Shown here in pieces: positions 1-4,799 of a stretch of DNA of 7,952 nucleotides. The notes beneath the pieces were generated by a model that searched no databases, was not told the origin of the DNA, and worked only from the letters and a program-made list of their open reading frames with translations. The DNA is taken from the NCBI GenBank assembly GCA_021163905.1, contig JAGGTG010000107.1, forward strand, positions 1 through 7,952, in the 5' to 3' direction. This DNA is from Candidatus Aerophobota bacterium. Its GTDB lineage: Bacteria > Aerophobota > Aerophobia > Aerophobales > B3-G15. Every line of letters begins with the position of its first letter. Position 1 is the first letter of the stretch. The translations under genes were made by a program, and so were the position numbers.

Positions 1-1
1 G

Positions 2-880
2 GCCTATCAACAAAGGATCCTTATTCCTGCTTTTAATGTAGCCTATATCCCCATGATTCTACCAATTATTGAAACCTTAAAGCAATTAAGGACCTTTGGA
101 TTGGTTGAGGTGGCTCGTCCCGATGTTGAAAAATTTGGTGCAAGAAGTTTTAAAGAAGTGGCCGATGAGTACTTTAGACTGGCAGATCGCAGCTTCACCA
201 GACTTCATCTTGATCACATACCGGTAATAGATGAAGATGGAAATAAGGTAAACTGGGAACCTTTAATTCGAGAAGCTATTGATCTGGGTTACGATTCGGT
301 TATGATTGATGGATCAAGACTGCCTTTAGAGGAAAATATCCTTGTTACAAAGAAAGTGGTCAAACTTTCCCATCAACACAATATTCCGGTAGAAGCTGAG
401 CTGGGTGCGGTACTCGGTCATGAAAAAGGTCCTCTTCCTCCGTATGAGGAGCTTTTTTCAACTGGCAAAGGTTTCACAAAAGTTGATGAGGCTAAAAGAT
501 TTGTAGAAGAAACAGGAGTAGACTGGTTATCAGTTGCCATAGGTAACATACACGGGGCTATCTCTGGAGCAGCAAAATCCAGGGATAAAATTCAGGCCCG
601 TCTTAATATTGAGCATTTAAAGAGAATAAAAGAAGCTACAGGTATTCCACTTGTCCTTCATGGAGGATCAGGTATTCAACCTCACTATATTCTCCAGGCT
701 ATTCAAAATGGTATAACCAAAATTAACATCGGAACCACAATCAGGCAAACTTATGAGAGAGAACTGGCAAAAAGTAATAATAACATAAAAAAAGCACAAA
801 TGGCAGTTTCTGAAAAAATAAAGGATCTTATAAAAGAAGAATACAAAATAGAGGGAAGCTGGGACAGGTTAGCTGTTTAA
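2..880 (+). CDS. Class II (zinc) fructose-bisphosphate aldolase family protein, 5'-truncated by window edge
   Basis: Metal-dependent aldolase of the class II family (fructose-bisphosphate, tagatose-bisphosphate and related ketose-phosphate aldolases), a cytoplasmic TIM barrel. The frame is open to the first base, and the residues before the Met at 53 (IPAFNV) are the conserved N-terminal strand motif of the family. That Met is therefore internal, and the true start, probably 10-25 codons further back, is outside the window. Visible are 292 residues: HLDH (69-72; catalytic Asp and a zinc His), DGSRLPLEENI (about 93-103), VEAELG (130-135; acidic metal-site residue), IGNIHG (180-185; zinc His184), LHGGSG (219-224; zinc His220) and the phosphate-binding KINIGT segment near 240. 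The loop after HLDH is longer than usual (contains IDEDGNKVNW), and the common DGSH/DASH motif reads DGSR, so the preferred substrate is uncertain. It ends TAA 16 nt from the convergent thiC stop. The family call is firm; the sugar substrate is not. Confidence 0.9.
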   Translation, partial: AYQQRILIPAFNVAYIPMILPIIETLKQLRTFGLVEVARPDVEKFGARSFKEVADEYFRLADRSFTRLHLDHIPVIDEDGNKVNWEPLIREAIDLGYDSVMIDGSRLPLEENILVTKKVVKLSHQHNIPVEAELGAVLGHEKGPLPPYEELFSTGKGFTKVDEAKRFVEETGVDWLSVAIGNIHGAISGAAKSRDKIQARLNIEHLKRIKEATGIPLVLHGGSGIQPHYILQAIQNGITKINIGTTIRQTYERELAKSNNNIKKAQMAVSEKIKDLIKEEYKIEGSWDRLAV

Positions 881-896
881 TACTTTACATCGTTAT

Positions 897-2201
897 TTAA
901 GCCAAAATAAGGGGTTTTTCCCCTTTCAGGGCTTTCTCCACAAGCTTTAGAGCACAAAACTCCCCACACATGGTACAGACATCTTTAAATTTTGGTTTGC
1001 TTTCATCTCGCATCTTTCGGGCAAATTCAGGATCAATAGAAAGATCTATCTGTTCTTTCCAGTTCCTCTTTTCCCTGCTTTTTGCCATCTTTAAATCCCA
1101 TTCAGCAGCATCCTTAATATTTTTACTTAGATCACCCACATGAGCAGCTATTCTGGCTGCAATTACCCCTTCTCTAACATCTTCAATAGTTGGAAGTCTA
1201 AGATGCTCACCTGGAGTAACATAACAGAGAAAATCTGCCCCTACACTGGCGGCATAAGATCCACCTATAGCAGAGGTTATGTGGTCGTATCCAGGAGCAA
1301 TATCTGTAACAACAGGGCCAAGAACGTAAAAAGGAGCATTATGACATAGTTTTTTTTCAAGGAGTATGTTAGCCTCAATCTCCTTAAAAGGTATATGACC
1401 AGGACCTTCGATCATCACCTGAACTCCAGCATCCAGAGCTCGCTGTGCCAACTCACCCAGGATAATTAACTCCTGAATTTGAGCTCTATCAGTGGAATCA
1501 GCAATACAGCCAGGTCTTAATCCATCCCCAAGACTCAAGGTAACATCGTATTTTCTTGCCAGCTCCAGAAGCCTGTCAAATTGCTCATAGAGAGGATTTT
1601 CTCTCTCATTAAATACCATCCAGGTTGTAAGAAAAGCACCACCTCTGCTGACAATATTATCTATTCTTCCTTCTTTTTTTAATCTCTCAAGAGAACTCAA
1701 GGTAAGACCGCAATGGACAGTCATAAAATCTACTCCATCCTCAGCCTGTCTTTCAATAACCTCAAATATCTTATCCGGGTTCATCCTGGTTATATTACCT
1801 TCCTCAGCAATACTCTCCACCGCTGCCTGATAAATGGGAACTGTTCCTAAAGGCAGATGCGTTTCCTTTATAATTGTCCTTCTTATTTTATCAAGATCAC
1901 CTCCAGTACTAAGGTCCATTACCGTATCAGTTCCCACCTTTTCAGCTATTTTTAATTTTTCAATTTCATATTTTATATCAGCAAGATCAGGAGAAGTACC
2001 TATATTGGTGTTTATTTTTGTTCTAAGTCCTTTACCAATACCAACTACTGACAGATCAGAGCGACGTAAATTCTTCGGTATAATCACCTCCCCTCTTGCA
2101 ATTCTCTCTATTAAATCCCCTTCTTTAACTTTTTCCTGCTGAGATACTATTTTCATCTCAGAGGTTATATTACCTTTTTTTGCATGTTCTAACTGGGTCA
2201 T
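897..2201 (-). CDS. thiC: Phosphomethylpyrimidine synthase ThiC (short, anaerobe-type)
   Basis: Radical-SAM enzyme that rearranges aminoimidazole ribotide into hydroxymethylpyrimidine phosphate, the pyrimidine half of thiamine; cytoplasmic and oxygen-sensitive. The 434 residues match the short class without the long N-terminal extension of the E. coli type. Landmarks: NTNIGTS (64-70), TVMDLSTGGD (93-102), TVHCG (161-165), LGDGLRPG (224-231), EGPGHIP (265-271), DIAPGYDHITSAIG (300-313), LCYVTPGEHL (325-334), and a C-terminal cluster motif CTMCGEFC (Cys409, 412, 416) that should bind the [4Fe-4S]. The spacing is C-x2-C-x3-C, one residue shorter than the C-x2-C-x4-C of the long form. The ATG overlaps the stop of the upstream dehydrogenase by 1 nt (TAATG), with AGGAGA 7 nt before it, so translation is probably coupled. 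No TPP riboswitch is visible upstream. The paralogue BzaF/BzaA/BzaB (5-hydroxybenzimidazole synthesis) is an alternative, but no other bza or cobamide gene is nearby. Confidence 0.93.
   Translation of the reverse strand: MTQLEHAKKGNITSEMKIVSQQEKVKEGDLIERIARGEVIIPKNLRRSDLSVVGIGKGLRTKINTNIGTSPDLADIKYEIEKLKIAEKVGTDTVMDLSTGGDLDKIRRTIIKETHLPLGTVPIYQAAVESIAEEGNITRMNPDKIFEVIERQAEDGVDFMTVHCGLTLSSLERLKKEGRIDNIVSRGGAFLTTWMVFNERENPLYEQFDRLLELARKYDVTLSLGDGLRPGCIADSTDRAQIQELIILGELAQRALDAGVQVMIEGPGHIPFKEIEANILLEKKLCHNAPFYVLGPVVTDIAPGYDHITSAIGGSYAASVGADFLCYVTPGEHLRLPTIEDVREGVIAARIAAHVGDLSKNIKDAAEWDLKMAKSREKRNWKEQIDLSIDPEFARKMRDESKPKFKDVCTMCGEFCALKLVEKALKGEKPLILA
909..925. terminator. Possible short bidirectional hairpin at the thiC 3' end
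   Basis: A perfect 6-bp inverted repeat, AAGGGG and CCCCTT (909-914 with 920-925), encloses a 5-nt loop. Read on the minus strand it is followed by ATTTTGG, a short T-run. Read on the plus strand, the side relevant to the aldolase mRNA, it is followed by TCAGGG and has no good T-tract. It lies within the last codons of thiC, between two convergent genes, where a shared terminator would be expected. The stem is short and the U-tract weak, so this is tentative. It may only reflect the codons for KGEKPL. Confidence 0.25.
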
Positions 2202-3298
2202 TAAATTCTCTCCTTTTTTTGATAGCTCTTTACAAGATTGTTAATCTCAAAAAAAGCATCTTTAAACATAGCAGCATCCACAGCAAAGGGAAAGCTGTTA
2301 ATGCGAGGATCGCTGCATACCTTAAAAGATACTTTTCTTATCTCTTCTGCATCTAAATAAACTCCTTTTTCTTCCATACTACAGGGTAAATCGATCATCC
2401 TGTAGAAATGAATTAAATCCATCAGTTCCTCTTTTTTCTTTCCCTCAAGGACAAGTTGAATAAGCACTCCAATTGCTACCCTCTCTCCATGCAGGAGAGA
2501 AGATGCCTTTGGCATTCCACTCAAGGCATAATTAAAAGCATGGGCAACAACCGAGCGAACCTTCTTTCCTCCTAATCCTCCAATTAAACCGGTAACAAGT
2601 ATATTCGCCTGAATAATACGCTCTACCTCAAAAGAGCATATATTTTCCTTTACATCAGAAATTGCCTGAGGACCAAATTTTTCAATTAAATCACGCAAAT
2701 AAGAGGACAAATTTAAAGCTATCTCTGTGCGGATACTACCCTCAACAAGTGGATTAAGTCTACCTTCATACCATTTCGCAAGAGAATCACCCATCCCTGC
2801 TGCCATAAGTCTTGCAGGAGCCCTGGCTATTATTTCAGGATCAACAAGTGCAAGATCAGGATTTTTCTTTAATTCTCTTGTTCCAATATACTCTCCCTTT
2901 TCAGAATAAACAGGACAAATTGAAGACCAGGCAGCACAGGTTGCAGCACTTGTAGGAAAACTTATAAAAGGGACTTTAGTATAATAAGCTGCTGCCTTGG
3001 CAGTATCAATAGCTTTCCCTCCTCCACTTCCAATTAACACATCGTATTTTCCATCCTCTGTAATTTTTATGATTCTATCAATTTCCTCCTGGCAACACTC
3101 TCCTTTAAATGTAACCAAAGCAAAGGGAATACTCTCCTTTTCCAAACTTTTTTCTACATCATTTTTTATAATAGATGCAACCAGCTTATCAGCAAGAAAA
3201 AGAGGTTTTTCCCCAAAATTTTTTATAAATTCACCTATTCTGGATACAACCCCTCTTTGCTGAATAAACCTTGCAGGAGAAATGGTAACATCTATCAT
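2201..3298 (-). CDS. GldA-like metal-dependent (iron/zinc) alcohol dehydrogenase
   Basis: Group III metal-dependent alcohol dehydrogenase, closest in pattern to glycerol dehydrogenase GldA; expected to be an NAD(P)-dependent cytoplasmic polyol or alcohol dehydrogenase. The 365 residues show an N-terminal Rossmann-like half with the nucleotide motif GSGGGKAID (90-98) and a helical metal-binding half. All three expected metal ligands are present: Asp171 in AAGMGDSLAKWYE, His253 in VVAHAFNYAL and His270 in LLHGERVAIG. The segment VDPEIIARAPARLMAAGMGD is very GldA-like. However, the glycerol dehydrogenase motif S-T-D-A-P reads A-T-C-A-A (119-123), so the substrate-contacting Asp is a Cys and glycerol is doubtful. 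It is the middle gene of thrC-gldA-like-thiC, 3 nt after the thrC stop and overlapping thiC by 1 nt. The start is ATG with AGGA 6 nt upstream. Glycerol-1-phosphate dehydrogenase is a less likely alternative. The family is secure; the substrate is unknown. Confidence 0.87.
   Translation of the reverse strand: MIDVTISPARFIQQRGVVSRIGEFIKNFGEKPLFLADKLVASIIKNDVEKSLEKESIPFALVTFKGECCQEEIDRIIKITEDGKYDVLIGSGGGKAIDTAKAAAYYTKVPFISFPTSAATCAAWSSICPVYSEKGEYIGTRELKKNPDLALVDPEIIARAPARLMAAGMGDSLAKWYEGRLNPLVEGSIRTEIALNLSSYLRDLIEKFGPQAISDVKENICSFEVERIIQANILVTGLIGGLGGKKVRSVVAHAFNYALSGMPKASSLLHGERVAIGVLIQLVLEGKKKEELMDLIHFYRMIDLPCSMEEKGVYLDAEEIRKVSFKVCSDPRINSFPFAVDAAMFKDAFFEINNLVKSYQKKERI
2209..2214 (-). promoter_or_regulatory. 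Ribosome binding site of thiC
   Basis: AGGAGA on the minus strand, 7 nt before the thiC ATG. It lies inside the last codons of the upstream dehydrogenase gene and supports the start at 2201. Confidence 0.75.
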
Positions 3299-3301
3299 TT
3301 T

Positions 3302-4369
3302 TTATCCTTTAAAGTTGGCAGCTTCTAAAACGGCCTCTTCCCTTGGAGGAACAACAGGAGGTTTTGAAGATTCTTCAATGGCTCTTTCCGGATCTTTAAG
3401 GCCATGTCCGGTAAGTATACATACAATATCTATCCTCTCAGTAGATTTAAAAACTCCCATTTTACTTAATTTAATTATTCCAGCAATAGAAGCTGCTGAA
3501 GCAGGTTCAACAAAGATCCCCTCTGTATGAGCAACAAGTTTATAAGCCTGAATAATCTCATCATCGCTTACCTTTTCAATTAATCCCCCTGACTCCTCAG
3601 CAGCAGCAACAGCTTCCTTCCATCTGGCAGGATTACCTATCCTTATGGCAGTTGCAATTGTCTGTGGATTTTTAACAGGATAACCTTCTACAAGAGGAGC
3701 TGCACCTGAGGCCTGGAAGCCAAGTATTCTGGGTAAGGAATCTATCTTGTTTAACCTGTAATATTCTCTGTATCCCTTCCAGTAAGCTGTAATATTTCCC
3801 GCATTTCCAACTGGCATTGCCTGATAGTGAGGAGCCTTTCCGAGGACATCGCATATCTCAAAAGCTGCTGTTTTTTGACCTTCAATTCGATCGGGATTTA
3901 AAGAATTTACAAGAGCAATGGGATAACGAGATGTAATCTCTCTTACAAGAGCTAAGGCATCATCAAAATTACCCTTAATTGCTATAACCTTTGCTCCGTG
4001 AAGCAAAGCCTGAGATAGTTTACCAAGTGCTATTGCTCCTTCAGGAATAAGAACTATACAGTTAAGATTAGAAACAGCAGCATAGGCAGCGGCAGATGCA
4101 GAGGTATTGCCAGTTGATGCACACATAATAGCCCTGGCACCTTTTTCCAGAGCACAGCTCACCGCTACAGTCATACCCCTGTCTTTAAAGGAAGCAGTGG
4201 GGTTTAAACCTTCGTATTTTAAGTAAATATTAATATTATCCCCTAAATATTTTGAGATATTTCTTGCTGGAATTAAAGGAGTATTTCCTTCCAGCAAAGT
4301 TACAACTGGTGTTTTTTCACTTACCGGTAAATAGTTAAAGTAATGCTTGATAACTCCTTCCCATTGCAT
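3302..4369 (-). CDS. thrC: Threonine synthase
   Basis: PLP-dependent fold-type II enzyme converting O-phospho-L-homoserine to L-threonine and phosphate; last step of threonine synthesis, cytoplasmic. From the ATG at 4369 it has 355 residues, the size of the compact bacterial/archaeal class. Landmarks: LLEGNTPLI (25-33), NPTASFKDRGM (56-66) with the PLP-binding Lys62, the phosphate-contact STGNTSAS (85-92), the PLP-phosphate loop PVGNAGN (186-192), FVEPASAAS (286-294) and ILTGHGLKDP (318-327). I chose the ATG at 4369 over the in-frame GTG at 4378 because AGGTG (4376-4380) sits 6 nt before it as a Shine-Dalgarno and would overlap the GTG. The resulting MQWEGVIKHY start also resembles family N-termini. 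It is the first gene of a three-gene unit with the GldA-like dehydrogenase and thiC, about 54 nt below the predicted transcript start of a consensus promoter. The homoserine-pathway partners are not in the window. Confidence 0.94.
   Translation of the reverse strand: MQWEGVIKHYFNYLPVSEKTPVVTLLEGNTPLIPARNISKYLGDNINIYLKYEGLNPTASFKDRGMTVAVSCALEKGARAIMCASTGNTSASAAAYAAVSNLNCIVLIPEGAIALGKLSQALLHGAKVIAIKGNFDDALALVREITSRYPIALVNSLNPDRIEGQKTAAFEICDVLGKAPHYQAMPVGNAGNITAYWKGYREYYRLNKIDSLPRILGFQASGAAPLVEGYPVKNPQTIATAIRIGNPARWKEAVAAAEESGGLIEKVSDDEIIQAYKLVAHTEGIFVEPASAASIAGIIKLSKMGVFKSTERIDIVCILTGHGLKDPERAIEESSKPPVVPPREEAVLEAANFKG
3305..3308 (-). promoter_or_regulatory. Ribosome binding site of the GldA-like gene
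   Basis: AGGA on the minus strand, 6 nt before the ATG at 3298, within the last thrC codons and just before its stop. The short site embedded in the upstream gene suggests translational coupling. Confidence 0.6.
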
Positions 4370-4375
4370 TAATTT

Positions 4376-4380
4376 CACCT
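4376..4380 (-). promoter_or_regulatory. Ribosome binding site of thrC (decides the start)
   Basis: AGGTG on the minus strand, 6 nt before the ATG at 4369. It overlaps the alternative GTG start at 4378, which itself has no well-spaced Shine-Dalgarno. This favours the ATG as the real thrC start. Confidence 0.6.
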
Positions 4381-4429
4381 TTTAATTTAACTTTCTCCAC
4401 AACATTATTTATCAACATTTTACTCAAGT

Positions 4430-4457
4430 ATTATAGTAAAATCGTCCCTTCTGTCAA
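4430..4457 (-). promoter_or_regulatory. Consensus sigma70-type promoter of thrC-gldA-like-thiC
   Basis: On the minus strand, TTGACA (4452-4457) and TATAAT (4430-4435) are both exact consensus hexamers, separated by 16 nt. Transcription would start near 4423, giving a leader of about 54 nt to the thrC ATG. That is too short for a TPP riboswitch or T-box, and no leader hairpin stands out. The -35 lies 15 nt from the edge of the 9-nt tandem array, so the array occupies the upstream activator region. The assignment is by motif only. Confidence 0.75.
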
Positions 4458-4472
4458 TTATTTCTTACTCTG

Positions 4473-4649
4473 GTGTGTTTGGGTCATTGCGTCTATCTCG
4501 TCTATCTGGTGTATTTGGTTACTTTGGTTGATTTGGTTTGTTTGGTGAGTCAGGTCGTTGGGTCTATTGGGTCTATTGGGTCATTGAGTCGTTGAGTCTA
4601 TTTCGTCTATCTCGTCTATCTGGTCTATTTCGTCTATCTGGTCTAATTT
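4473..4649. repeat. Degenerate 9-nt tandem array, unit GTCTATYTS, about 20 copies
   Basis: About 20 consecutive units each begin with GT and are mostly 9 nt long, with 8-nt variants at 4483, 4554, 4580 and 4588 and one 10-nt unit at 4473. Recurring exact units: GTCTATCTG at 4500, 4614 and 4632; GTCTATCTC at 4491 and 4605; GTCTATTTC at 4596 and 4623; GTCTATTGG at 4562 and 4571. The middle (4509-4553) is more diverged (GTTACTTTG, GTTGATTTG, GTTTGTTTG). Higher-order duplication is visible: a 20-nt stretch at 4491-4510 recurs exactly at 4605-4624, and the 15 nt from 4613 recur at 4631. The plus strand is strongly G+T-rich. No unit-to-unit spacers exist, so it is not CRISPR. No open frame starts in it. 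Function unknown. Confidence 0.85.
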
Positions 4650-4657
4650 GTTTAAAG

Positions 4658-4692
4658 TAACGTTGAACGTAGGACATCGAACATAGAACGCA
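4658..4692. repeat. Degenerate 7-nt tandem array, unit GAACRTA, five copies
   Basis: Exact 7-nt phase: TAACGTT, GAACGTA, GGACATC, GAACATA, GAACGCA. The first copies create the small perfect inverted repeat ACGTT-G-AACGT (4660-4670). It begins 8 nt after the 9-nt array but has an unrelated unit and period. Function unknown. Confidence 0.6.
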
Positions 4693-4770
4693 TTTACACA
4701 TCTACGCATCCGGCGGGCAGCAAAGAACTATAGGATTTTTCCGAAACTCAGATATAATGCCTACCCTGCT

Positions 4771-4798
4771 AAGAACCAGCAACAAGGAACTAACAACT
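4771..4798. repeat. Degenerate 7-nt tandem array, unit ARSAACN, four copies
   Basis: Four units in exact 7-nt phase: AAGAACC, AGCAACA, AGGAACT, AACAACT. The array ends one base before the acsB stop codon (4800-4802, minus strand), so it forms the very start of the acsB 3' untranslated region. AGCAAAGAACTA at 4719-4730 may be a decayed outlier. With only four diverged copies the pattern is weaker than the 9-nt array. Confidence 0.5.
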
Positions 4799-4799
4799 A

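Larger units (their letters stand above)
4370..4799. other. 430-nt non-coding acsB-thrC spacer
   Basis: Both flanking genes are on the minus strand, so this spacer should hold the end of the acs transcript and the start of the thrC transcript. From the thrC side it contains the leader and consensus promoter, a 9-nt tandem array (4473-4649), a 7-nt array (4658-4692), a non-repetitive stretch (4693-4770) and a second, different 7-nt array (4771-4798) touching the acsB stop. In 4693-4770 I see only AGCAAAGAACTA (4719-4730), which may be a relic of the second 7-nt family. I found no convincing intrinsic terminator, tRNA, CRISPR or protein-coding frame. Confidence 0.8.

Noticed and set aside
53..55. 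ATG as the start of the aldolase gene
   Set aside because: The frame is open to position 2 and encodes the conserved IPAFNV motif before this Met, so it is internal.
1140..1349. Plus-strand open frame inside thiC
   Set aside because: It is antisense to a well-conserved gene, resembles no family I know and has no ribosome binding site. The other open frames opposite thiC, thrC, the dehydrogenase, acsB and the flavoprotein were dropped for the same reason.
4376..4378. GTG as the thrC start
   Set aside because: It overlaps the AGGTG that best serves as Shine-Dalgarno for the ATG at 4369, and the ATG gives a family-like N-terminus.
4408..4420. DnaA box (TTATCAACA-like) marking an origin
   Set aside because: Single site with one mismatch to TTATCCACA in AT-rich leader sequence; no cluster of boxes or origin genes.
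4560..4580. G-quadruplex
   Set aside because: Only three GGG tracts with 6-nt loops are close together; the next GGG is about 80 nt away.
4473..4649. CRISPR array
   Set aside because: Units are 9 nt, directly adjacent and lack spacers; no cas gene is present.
4473..4649. Small protein with a tripeptide repeat (the 9-nt period equals 3 codons)
   Set aside because: A Val-Tyr-Leu-type frame exists for part of the plus strand, but 8-nt units shift it, stops follow (TGA), and there is no start codon with a ribosome binding site. The minus strand has TAG stops in one frame and no start with a Shine-Dalgarno in the others.
4753..4758. Plus-strand promoter (exact TATAAT)
   Set aside because: No -35 hexamer at suitable spacing, and it would only drive antisense transcription into acsB.
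4693..4799. Intrinsic terminator of the acs operon
   Set aside because: Only a 4-bp TGCT/AGCA stem is found and there is no T-tract after it, so no terminator is claimed.
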